From DASYPQ01 sp036006425 (GTDB taxonomy: Bacteria > Planctomycetota > UBA1135 > GCA-002686595): 64,000 bases of DNA. Below, one piece after another: positions 43,038 through 50,072 of this stretch (the first letter of the stretch is position 1; every line of letters starts with the position of its first letter). The notes under the pieces are model-generated. The model was not told where the DNA came from. It was given only the letters and a program-made list of their open reading frames with translations, and did not search any database. Location: positions 1 through 64,000 of the forward strand of contig DASYPQ010000003.1 in the NCBI GenBank assembly GCA_036006425.1. Direction: 5' to 3'. The position numbers and the translations under genes were made by a program.

Positions 43038-44203
43038 GCCGGCGCAGAGCAGAAGCGCTCGTAGTCGACGTAGCCGGGGAACTTCGCGCCGGGCGCGCAG
43101 TAGCGGCAGGCGGGATCCGGAGCGAGCGTCAGCTCCGTGAACCGTTCGCGCAGCGCGTCGTAGTGCAGGAGACGCCCGACGAGCGGATCGCCGATCCCGA
43201 GCAGGATCTTGATCGTCTCGACGGCCTCGAGCGTGCCGACGACGCCGGGAAGGACGCCGAGGACGCCCGCTTCGGCGCACGAGGGCGCGAGCTCCGGCGG
43301 CGGCGGTTCGGGGTAGAGGCAGCGGTAGCACGGCCCGCGGCGCGCCGGGTACGCCGGCCAGAAGACGGAGACCTGTCCCTCGAAGCGGTAGATCGACCCG
43401 TGCACGTTCGGGATCTCGTGCTTCACGCACGCGTCGTTGACGAGGTAGCGCGTCGCGAAGTTGTCCGATCCGTCGACGACGACGTCCCATCCAGGGAGGA
43501 TCGAGTCGACGTTCGACGAGTCCAGACGCGCCTCGATGCCCACGATCTCGATCGACGGGTTGAGCGCCGAGAGCGTCGTGCGCGCGGACGCGACCTTGGA
43601 GGTCCCGGTGCGCTCGTCGGTGTGGAGGATCTGTCGCTGGAGGTTGCTGCGATCGACGACGTCCATGTCGACGATGCCGAGCTTCCCGACGCCGGCCGCG
43701 CCGAGGTACAGGGCCGCCGGCGAGCCGAGGCCGCCCGCGCCGATCAGGAGCACGCGCGAGTCGAGCAGCTTGAGCTGCCCCTTCTCCCCGACCTCGGGCA
43801 TCAGGATGTGCCGCGAGTAGCGCTCGCGATCGCGGTCCGACAGAGTCCGCGGCACTTCGACGGGCAGGCCGTCCTGCTTCCAGCGATTGAAACCGCCGGC
43901 GACGGATCGCACGTCCTTGTACCCGAGGAGCTTCAGCCCTTCCGCGGCGAAGAGCGAGCGCACGCCGCCCGCGCACATCACGAGCACGGTCTTCGACGGA
44001 TCGGGCACGGCGTCCTCGACGCGCAGCTCGAGGAAACCGCGGACGATCCGGTGCGCGCCGGCCGGACTGCCCTGCGCGACCTCGTCGGGCTCGCGGACGT
44101 CGATCAGCACGGCGCCCTGCTCCTGGAGGGCCGAGGCGTCCTTCGGCGTGACTTCGGCGATCGTCGCCTTGAGGTCCGAGAGCCGCTTGTCCTTCGCTTT
44201 CAT
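43034..44203 (-). CDS. Rhodanese-E1 (MoeB/ThiF-like) fusion: carrier adenylyltransferase and sulfurtransferase
   Basis: A 389-residue fusion. Residues about 15-118 are a rhodanese domain with active-site Cys78 in VMCAGGVRSLF and the VLIDVREPDE entry. Residues about 122-389 are an E1-like ThiF/MoeB domain: GAGGLGSPAALYLGAAGVGKLGIVD (nucleotide loop), DNFATRYLVNDAC, and zinc-type cysteine pairs CYRC (after RRGP) and CRYC near the C-terminus. Expected role: adenylate the C-terminal glycine of the MoaD-like carrier, then place sulfur on it. The rhodanese sits at the N-terminus, the reverse of mycobacterial MoeZ. ATG 44203 overlaps the carrier-gene stop (ATGA). Confidence 0.85.
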   Translation of the reverse strand: MKAKDKRLSDLKATIAEVTPKDASALQEQGAVLIDVREPDEVAQGSPAGAHRIVRGFLELRVEDAVPDPSKTVLVMCAGGVRSLFAAEGLKLLGYKDVRSVAGGFNRWKQDGLPVEVPRTLSDRDRERYSRHILMPEVGEKGQLKLLDSRVLLIGAGGLGSPAALYLGAAGVGKLGIVDMDVVDRSNLQRQILHTDERTGTSKVASARTTLSALNPSIEIVGIEARLDSSNVDSILPGWDVVVDGSDNFATRYLVNDACVKHEIPNVHGSIYRFEGQVSVFWPAYPARRGPCYRCLYPEPPPPELAPSCAEAGVLGVLPGVVGTLEAVETIKILLGIGDPLVGRLLHYDALRERFTELTLAPDPACRYCAPGAKFPGYVDYERFCSAPA

Positions 44204-44484
44204 CGACGACCTCCCGCGACGGCCGGCACGATCGAGAGCACCGCTCCGGCGTCGACCGCCGTCGCGAGACCCTTCATCGAACGGACGTCCGCCGACCCGA
44301 CGTAGACGTTGACGAACGGCCGCAGCTTGCCGTCCTTGTCGAGCACGCGCTCGAGGATGCCCGGGCACTGCTCGCCGAGGTTCGCGAGAGCCTCGCCGAC
44401 GGTCGCCGCGCGGACCTTCACTTCGTCCTGGCCCTTCGTGAACACGCGCAGCGGCGTCGGGATGCGGATCGTGGCGTGGTTCAT
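44200..44484 (-). CDS. MoaD/ThiS/CysO-like sulfur carrier with C-terminal GG-RR extension
   Basis: A 94-residue beta-grasp protein. ATIRIPTPLRVFTKGQDEVKV is the typical first hairpin and GEALANLGEQCPGILERVLDKDGKL the following helix. The tail reads SIVPAVAGGRR: glycines at 91-92, then two arginines. Active carriers end in Gly-Gly, so this one should need removal of the Arg pair before adenylation. The JAMM peptidase encoded immediately before it is the obvious candidate, by analogy with QbsD acting on QbsE. It overlaps both neighbours by four bases (ATGA). Arginine removal is inference. Confidence 0.85.
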   Translation of the reverse strand: MNHATIRIPTPLRVFTKGQDEVKVRAATVGEALANLGEQCPGILERVLDKDGKLRPFVNVYVGSADVRSMKGLATAVDAGAVLSIVPAVAGGRR

Positions 44485-44894
44485 GAGCTGGAGATGGGTT
44501 CTTCGACGAACGTGGGTCCTTCGAGGCGCCACGAGCGCAGCGCCGCGACTCCGCGCGACGTGACCTCGACGATCACGTACGACCAGCCCTCCCAGGCCGC
44601 CGCACGATCGGTCTCCGAAGGCTGCGCCGGATGGTCGGGATGCGAGTGCCACACGCCGACGATCTCGAGGCCGTCCGAGCGCGCCGCGACGTCGGCCGCG
44701 AGGAAATCGGCCGGATCGAGATCGTACCGGTCGCGCGCGCGCTCGCGGTTCAGATTCCGGGCGCGGGTCGCGCGCCGGGTCTCCGTGCGCCCGCGGCCGA
44801 AGCTTCCGACGAGGAGCCCGCAGGTCTCCTCCGGGTAGCCGGTCTCGACCCAGCTTTCGAGCTCCGCGCGGATTTCCGAGGGGAGGACGAGCAT
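44481..44894 (-). CDS. JAMM/MPN+ metallopeptidase (Mec+/QbsD-like)
   Basis: A 137-residue zinc isopeptidase-type enzyme. Metal and catalytic residues: Glu22/23 in PEETCGLLVG and HSHPDHPAQPSETD with His83, His85, Ser93 and Asp96, a complete JAMM motif. In Mycobacterium Mec+ releases cysteine from CysO-Cys; in the quinolobactin system QbsD trims the carrier. Either or both tasks fit here. ATG 44894 lies directly after the TAG stop of the MORN lipoprotein gene, with no spacing; its own stop overlaps the carrier gene (ATGA). Cytoplasmic. Confidence 0.88.
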   Translation of the reverse strand: MLVLPSEIRAELESWVETGYPEETCGLLVGSFGRGRTETRRATRARNLNRERARDRYDLDPADFLAADVAARSDGLEIVGVWHSHPDHPAQPSETDRAAAWEGWSYVIVEVTSRGVAALRSWRLEGPTFVEEPISSS

Positions 44895-46016
44895 CTAGGG
44901 ACCGACGCGCCGGTCGTCCTCGTAGCGTCCGCTCCACTGGGGATCGACGGAGCCGTCCTCCTTCTTGTAGGTCCACGTCCCTGTCCGCTTCCCGTCGACC
45001 ATCTCCCCTTCCATCTGGACGATCCCCGACTCGAAGAAGTAGCGCGACGCGCCGTTCGGCTTCCCCGCGCGGTACTCGATCTCCGAGAGGATCTTCCCGC
45101 TCGGCCACCACGTGCGCTGGAGGCCGTCGGCCTTGCCCGCCCTGTAGGTTCCTTCCTCGATGAGGACGCCCTCCGGGTTCCAGGTGCGCCGCACGCCCTC
45201 GAGCAATCCTTCCCGGTAGTCCTCCTCGATCCTGCGGTTCTGGAGATCGAGCCACTTCCACGTGCCGGTCTCGCGCCCGTCGGCGAAGAAGCCGTGGTAC
45301 CACTCGCGACCGTCGGCGTACCACTCGCGCCACTCGCCGAACTTCTTCCCCGCGGCGAAGGCGCCTTCCTGCGACTTCGTCCCGTTCGGCTTCCAGAGGA
45401 GGAAGACGCCCTCCGCCAGGCCGTCCTTCCATCCCTGTTCGGACTTCTTCGCGCCGTTCTCGAACCACTCGCGCGCGCGGCCGTCGAGCTTCCCGCGCTT
45501 CCACGTCCGCTCGCTCTGCGGCACGCCGCTCTCGTGCCACGTGATCCAGCGGCCGTCCTTCTCGTCCTGCGCGAACGCGCCGGACGCCTTCTGGAATCCG
45601 CCCTCGTGCCACTCCTCGAAAGGCCCGTCCTGCTTGCCGTGCCTCCAGACCCGCTTCAGCTCGAGCTGTCCGTTCTCGAACCAGCGCCAGTCGGGTCCGT
45701 GATCGACCGGCCGGCCGTTCTTGCCGCGCTCGCTCCAGGCGATGCGCTGCTTGTTGCCGTTCGGCCAGGCGGTCTCGTTCTTCTCGACCTTCGTGCCCTC
45801 GAACACCGTCATCGCGAGGTCGAGGCCCTGCTCATCGGCGGCCGTCGAGGTCTTCGCGTGCGGCGGCTCGTCGGCATCGCGTGCCGGAGCTGCGGCGGCG
45901 ACGGGAGCGGGAGCAACCGGAGCGGGAGCAGCGGAAGGCGCGCTCGGTGCGTCCGGCGCCCGATTGCAGGCGGCCGCGAAAACGATCGCGAACGTGGCGG
46001 TTTTCAATCTAGGCAC
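44895..46016 (-). CDS. MORN-variant (YwqK-type) repeat lipoprotein
   Basis: About 373 residues. GTG 46016 overlaps the DUF3501 stop by eight bases. The start of a lipoprotein signal follows, TATFAIVFAAAC, with the cysteine near residue 17; the lipobox is weaker than usual. A Pro/Ala-rich linker (about residues 18-55) precedes eleven or so repeats of about 23 residues. Examples are WPNGNKQRIAWSERGKNG, WFENGQLELKRVWRHGKQDG and WHESGVPQSERTWKRGKLDG, matching the antitoxin-YwqK/MORN pattern. Not similar enough to the second MORN protein to be a fresh duplicate. It sits between the DUF3501 and JAMM genes, an unusual place for a surface protein. Confidence 0.78.
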   Translation of the reverse strand: MPRLKTATFAIVFAAACNRAPDAPSAPSAAPAPVAPAPVAAAAPARDADEPPHAKTSTAADEQGLDLAMTVFEGTKVEKNETAWPNGNKQRIAWSERGKNGRPVDHGPDWRWFENGQLELKRVWRHGKQDGPFEEWHEGGFQKASGAFAQDEKDGRWITWHESGVPQSERTWKRGKLDGRAREWFENGAKKSEQGWKDGLAEGVFLLWKPNGTKSQEGAFAAGKKFGEWREWYADGREWYHGFFADGRETGTWKWLDLQNRRIEEDYREGLLEGVRRTWNPEGVLIEEGTYRAGKADGLQRTWWPSGKILSEIEYRAGKPNGASRYFFESGIVQMEGEMVDGKRTGTWTYKKEDGSVDPQWSGRYEDDRRVGP

Positions 46017-46563
46017 GCAGATCCTCGGCGAGCGCTGCCCGCTGGTCGTCCGTGAACGCGACTTCCGTGCGGAGCGCGGGGAGATCCGTGCCCAACGCGA
46101 CGGGCGCGTCGTTCCCGGTCGCGAACTTGAGGTATTGCACGCTGGAGAGGCGGTCTTCGCCGCGCTGTCTTGCATCGAACCGCGCGCGGACGAGCTTCCC
46201 GTCCGCGAGCCGGACGTAGACGTGCTCGAGCAGCGGGAGCCACTCGCGCAACCGCTTCACGCGCAGGTCCGGATCCTCGACCGCGATCAGCAGCGTGCAC
46301 CCGAGCTCGCCCGGCCCGCCGAGGAGCTCGTTGTAGGTCTCGATCTCGTGCCGGATGTCTTCCTCGCGCACGATCCGCTCCGCGCGCATCATCTCCTGGA
46401 TCTGGTAGAGCACGGTCACGTAGCTCTCGAACAGGAACGTCAGGTGCTCGCCGAGGGCGACGCGGCGCCGCTCCTTCTCCGCGATCGCGCGCGGGCGCAG
46501 CTCGCCGCGGCGGTCGTCGTACGTCGCCCAGTCGAGCAGGTCCTCGCGCGCGACGCGTCTCAA
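46009..46563 (-). CDS. DUF3501 family protein
   Basis: A 184-residue cytoplasmic protein. The start is TTG 46563, overlapping the Fe-S gene stop (TTGA). No ATG or GTG exists before the conserved opening VAREDLLDWATYDDRRGELRPRAIAEKERRRVALGEHLTFLFE, so TTG is the only fitting start. The stretch LYQIQEMMRAERIVREEDIRHEIETYNELL is the DUF3501 core. The function of DUF3501 is not established, but the family is typically encoded next to a rubrerythrin and a two-cluster Fe-S protein, as here. Coupled to the MORN lipoprotein gene downstream. Confidence 0.82.
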   Translation of the reverse strand: MRRVAREDLLDWATYDDRRGELRPRAIAEKERRRVALGEHLTFLFESYVTVLYQIQEMMRAERIVREEDIRHEIETYNELLGGPGELGCTLLIAVEDPDLRVKRLREWLPLLEHVYVRLADGKLVRARFDARQRGEDRLSSVQYLKFATGNDAPVALGTDLPALRTEVAFTDDQRAALAEDLRA

Positions 46564-47912
46564 GACTCGCCTCCGGCGGTCTGCGGGAACGGATCGCCGC
46601 GGTACGCGCGCGCGAGGATCGACATCGGGTGCAGCGGCGCGATTCCCGCGTGCTGGCGGAACTGGATCGCCGCGAGCGGGCACTCCGTCGCGCACACGGA
46701 CGCGCCGCTCGCGCGCATCTCCTCGAACGCCTTCGCGCCGATGCGCTTGCTCGGCTCGTACCCCTCGACCGTCATCGCGAAGGTACCGTCGTGACCGCAG
46801 CACTCGGACACGAGCGCGAGAGGCACGCCGAACAGCTTCCGGAAGAGATCGCGCGAGCGGAACCCGATCGCCTGCGCGCGCAGGTGGCAGGGCGCGTGGC
46901 AGGCGATCTTCCCCGCCGGCTTCGACTTCACCTCGGCGGCGAAACGCGGCTCGTCGCGGATCGACCACAGGAGCTCGCCAGGATCGACGACCGCCTTCGC
47001 GAGGACCGCGGCGCGGTCCCGGTCCCTTCCTTCGAGCAACGAAGGCCATTCGCGCCGCATCATCATCGAGCACGTAGGATTGATCGCGACCACTTTCGCG
47101 CCCTTCTCGACGAAAGGCGTCAGCACGTCGAGGTTCCTCGCCGCGCGCCCGCGCAGGGTGGCGAGATCGCCGTGCTCCCACGCGGGCATGCCGCAGCAGA
47201 CGAGGCCCTCCGCGCAGCGGACGTCGATCCCGTTCCGCTCGAGAACCGCGAGCGTGTCGCGGCCGAGCTCGGGCGCGTTGTTCTGGACGAAGCACGTCGG
47301 GAACAGCACGGCCTCGCCGCCGGGCTCCGGCGCGACGCGGCCTTCGCTCTCGGCCCAGCGCTCGAACGTCCGGCCGGCGAACTCCGGCAGCTCCTTCTCC
47401 CGGTGGATTCCGAGGACCTTCTCGAGGAACCACCGGTGGACCGGCACGCGCGCGAGCGCGTTCGCGAGGCCGAAGCTCGCGCGCGCCGCGCGCCCCGCGC
47501 CGTCGGGATCGCCGAGCACGCGCTCGCGCCACGGGATTCCGCGCCGGCGCGCGCGCACCGCCTTGTAGCGGTGCACGAGCTTCGGGAAGTCGAGCTGGAA
47601 CGCGTGCCCGTCGCGCGGAGTGTACGGGCACTGCACCTCGCACAGCTTGCACTGGAAGCAGCCGTCCATGACGCGCTCGGTCTCCTCCGTCGAGAGGGCG
47701 CGCGCGTCGCCGTCGTGTTTCGTGTCGGCGAGATCGAACATCGACGGGAAACTGTCGCAGTACTTGAAGCACATGCGACAGCCGTGGCAGATGTCGAAGA
47801 CGCGCTCGACCTCGCCCGCGAGCGCAGATTCCTCCCAGTAGCGCGCGTCCGAAGGGTCGTACGTGAGCCCGGCGGTCGGTGCGTAGGTCCGCGACGCTTC
47901 GGATGCGGCCAT
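46560..47912 (-). CDS. Two-[4Fe-4S] ferredoxin/CCG-domain oxidoreductase (HdrD/GlpC-like)
   Basis: A 450-residue protein. Two ferredoxin-type motifs lie at residues about 42-55 (CHGCRMCFKYC) and 85-96 (CFQCKLCEVQCP). The second half has two CCG-type domains with CCGMPAWEHGD and CCGHDGTF, plus CHAPCHLRAQA; these bind clusters in heterodisulfide-reductase-like proteins and GlpC. It probably passes electrons to the rubrerythrin or to a thiol partner. ATG 47912 follows the rubrerythrin gene after 24 bases, and its stop overlaps the DUF3501 start. This trio is a known gene neighbourhood in anaerobe/aerotolerant genomes by recall. Confidence 0.85.
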   Translation of the reverse strand: MAASEASRTYAPTAGLTYDPSDARYWEESALAGEVERVFDICHGCRMCFKYCDSFPSMFDLADTKHDGDARALSTEETERVMDGCFQCKLCEVQCPYTPRDGHAFQLDFPKLVHRYKAVRARRRGIPWRERVLGDPDGAGRAARASFGLANALARVPVHRWFLEKVLGIHREKELPEFAGRTFERWAESEGRVAPEPGGEAVLFPTCFVQNNAPELGRDTLAVLERNGIDVRCAEGLVCCGMPAWEHGDLATLRGRAARNLDVLTPFVEKGAKVVAINPTCSMMMRREWPSLLEGRDRDRAAVLAKAVVDPGELLWSIRDEPRFAAEVKSKPAGKIACHAPCHLRAQAIGFRSRDLFRKLFGVPLALVSECCGHDGTFAMTVEGYEPSKRIGAKAFEEMRASGASVCATECPLAAIQFRQHAGIAPLHPMSILARAYRGDPFPQTAGGES

Positions 47913-47936
47913 CGAACGGCGCCGGGGAACCGGACG

Positions 47937-48356
47937 TCAGCTGACCGTCTTCAACAGGCTCGAGAACCGTCCGGCGTGCGACTTCTCGGCCTTCGCGAGC
48001 GTCTCGAACCAGTCGGCGACGTCGGTGAAGCCCTCCTTGCGCGCCGTCTTCGCCATCCCCGGGTACATGTCGGTGTACTCGTGCGTCTCGCCGTGGACGG
48101 CCGAGCGCAGGTTCGCCGGCGTGTCGCCGAAGGGCAGATCGGTCGCCGGGTCGCCGGCCTTCTTCAAGTAGTCCATGTGGCCGTGCGCGTGCCCCGTCTC
48201 GCCGTCGGCGGTGTCGCGGAAGTTGCCCGCGATCTCGGGGTAGCCCTCGATGTCCGCCTGCTTGGCGAAGTAGAGGTAACGGCGGTTCGCCATCGACTCG
48301 CCGGCGAAGGCGTCCTTGAGGTTCTGGTGGGTCTGCGTGCCTTTGAGCTCGGGCAT
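47937..48356 (-). CDS. Rubrerythrin (ferritin-like diiron domain only)
   Basis: A 139-residue protein of the rubrerythrin/ferritin-like four-helix bundle. Iron ligands are readable in AFAGESMANRRYLYFAKQAD (Glu of the first helix), ETGHAHGHMDYL, GETHEYTDMYPG and ADWFETLAKAEKSHAGRF. The rubredoxin domain found in many rubrerythrins is absent, so reduction must come from a partner, perhaps the Fe-S protein encoded next. The family reduces hydrogen peroxide to water. First gene of the ten-gene operon; ATG 48356, preceded by CAGGAGACGCC. I saw no clear promoter hexamer. Confidence 0.9.
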   Translation of the reverse strand: MPELKGTQTHQNLKDAFAGESMANRRYLYFAKQADIEGYPEIAGNFRDTADGETGHAHGHMDYLKKAGDPATDLPFGDTPANLRSAVHGETHEYTDMYPGMAKTARKEGFTDVADWFETLAKAEKSHAGRFSSLLKTVS

Positions 48357-48425
48357 GGGGGGCGTCTCCTGGAAGGTCGTCGGGGGCGAGGCGGCCGTCC
48401 AGATTGAACGCTCGCGCGCATCCGA

Positions 48426-50072
48426 TCAAGGGGCCGTGTCGCGAGGCCCGTCACGAGGCCCATCACGAGGCGGGTACGCCGGCCACGTCTGGAGGCGCGG
48501 ATCGTCGACGGGACCGCCGACCGTGAAATGGTAGAGGCTACGGAACCGGCTCGTCGAGATCCCGAACACCTGGTGCGCGGGCTCGTCGAAGAAGCAGCCG
48601 ATCCCCGTCGCGCGCACGCCGATCGCCTCCGCCTCGAGGTACAGGACCTGTCCGACGGCGCCGCACTCCCAGAAGAGGCGGCGGTAGAACCAGGCGCCGT
48701 GTTGCGCGAGCGCCGGATCGAATTCCGTCAGCATCGCCAGCGCGAACGCCCCGTCCGCGGCGATCTCCTGGTGGCACGCCACGGAGCGCGCGACGGCGCG
48801 CACGTCGCCCGCGGCGAGCTGGAAGAGCGGCAAGCCCTCCGGTGCGCCGTCGGGTTTCTTCCACGCGAACGGCTTCTCCATCGCCGCGCGCAGGAGCGGG
48901 AGCGCGTCCGGATCGCGGACGAACGCGTACAGACCCGGCTCGACGTCGCGGACGCGGTGCACGAAGAGCCCGAAGTGGACGCGCGGCGCCCACGGGAGAG
49001 CGCGCGCGGGACCGCGGCAGGTCGACGCGAGCGTCCGGAAGAATTCCTCGCGCGCGATCTCGGTCTTCCCGTCGAACGCGACCGCGCTGCGCCGGCCGTG
49101 GACGAGTCCGCGCAAGGCCGCATCCCCCGCCGGCAGCGCGTCGCGCACGTCCGCGACGGCGCGCTCGGCGGCGTACGCGCCTTCCGTCCGCGGCTTGCGC
49201 GTCGCTTCGGCGGCGAACTCGACGGCCGTCCAGTCGACGTGGTCGCCGGAGAGCTCGTTCGGAGTGCCGACGAGCGCGAGCCGGGCGAAGCCGCCCGGCG
49301 CGCGGCGCGGGAGGACCGGTCGCTCCGAGCGCTCGGGCACGACCGCGACGAGCACTTCGGCCTCCTCGGCTTCGACGCCGCGCGACGCGCGCGTGCCGAG
49401 CAGGTTCTCGATGTCCGCCGCGCCGAGGTCGTCGCAGAGTGCCGTGCGCCACCCGAGGCCCGCCGCGGCGATCGCGGTGCACGCGATCACGTGGCCGCAG
49501 TCGTGCTGGCAGTATCGGAACGCGCGCTCGCCGTACTTCCAGGCTTCGCGCCACGCGATCGACGTGATCCCGACGAAGAACGTCCCCGCGGGGAGCGACC
49601 CGCGGAGCTCCTCCCACGCCGCGCGCGGCACTTCGGCGCGCACCTCGAGCGCGTGCTCGCGCGGCGCGTAGTGCGCGAGCATCGGAACGTCCGTCAATCC
49701 GTCGATCGGGCCGCAGAGGAGATAACCCTCGGTCGGGTGGAGATTGCCGCTCGAGGGATCGACGCGCAGCGACCAGCGCGCCTCGCCGACCTCCTTCCAC
49801 GCCGACAGCGCGAGCGCATCCTCGAAGAAGCGCGAGATCGACCGGCGGTCGACCCGCGCGGGAGCGACGGCGCCCGCTCCGAACACGTCCGCGTACGCCG
49901 GGCTCTCCGCGAGCGGCACGTGGTCGAGCGGGACGAGCGGCGCTCCGGCGTACCGCCGGAACGGGTCGGGCTGCGTCTCCCAGTCCAGCTCGCCGGGACC
50001 GCGCGCGTACGAATGGAAATGGTGGCACGTCGCGCGGTGGTAGGCGCGGATCTGCGCGAGCGCGTCGATCAC
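48426..50072 (-). CDS. SagB/ThcOx-family nitroreductase-like oxidoreductase, double domain
   Basis: A 548-residue protein starting GTG 50072 (GTGA overlap with the FG-GAP gene). Two consecutive nitroreductase-like domains: the first at about residues 60-275 with WSLRVDPSSGNLHPTEGYL and FRYCQHDCGHVIACTAIAAAGLGW; the second at about 315-520 with HGRRSAVAFDGKTEIAREEF and LFWECGAVGQVLYLEAEAIGVRATGIG. SagB/ThcOx enzymes are FMN dehydrogenases of azoline rings in peptide natural products, but many stand-alone members exist and no precursor, YcaO or leader peptide is near. The C-terminus ends in a 12-base tandem repeat giving DGPRDGPRD (48443-48466). Confidence 0.75.
   Translation of the reverse strand: MIDALAQIRAYHRATCHHFHSYARGPGELDWETQPDPFRRYAGAPLVPLDHVPLAESPAYADVFGAGAVAPARVDRRSISRFFEDALALSAWKEVGEARWSLRVDPSSGNLHPTEGYLLCGPIDGLTDVPMLAHYAPREHALEVRAEVPRAAWEELRGSLPAGTFFVGITSIAWREAWKYGERAFRYCQHDCGHVIACTAIAAAGLGWRTALCDDLGAADIENLLGTRASRGVEAEEAEVLVAVVPERSERPVLPRRAPGGFARLALVGTPNELSGDHVDWTAVEFAAEATRKPRTEGAYAAERAVADVRDALPAGDAALRGLVHGRRSAVAFDGKTEIAREEFFRTLASTCRGPARALPWAPRVHFGLFVHRVRDVEPGLYAFVRDPDALPLLRAAMEKPFAWKKPDGAPEGLPLFQLAAGDVRAVARSVACHQEIAADGAFALAMLTEFDPALAQHGAWFYRRLFWECGAVGQVLYLEAEAIGVRATGIGCFFDEPAHQVFGISTSRFRSLYHFTVGGPVDDPRLQTWPAYPPRDGPRDGPRDTAP

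Noticed and set aside
41165..46016. Toxin-antitoxin modules, because YwqK-type repeats are often labelled antitoxin
   Set aside because: No toxin gene is paired with either repeat protein, and both have export signals, unlike a cytoplasmic antitoxin.
48426..50072. A thiazole/oxazole-modified peptide (bacteriocin) cluster
   Set aside because: The SagB-like gene stands without YcaO cyclodehydratase, leader-bearing precursor or exporter within the neighbourhood.
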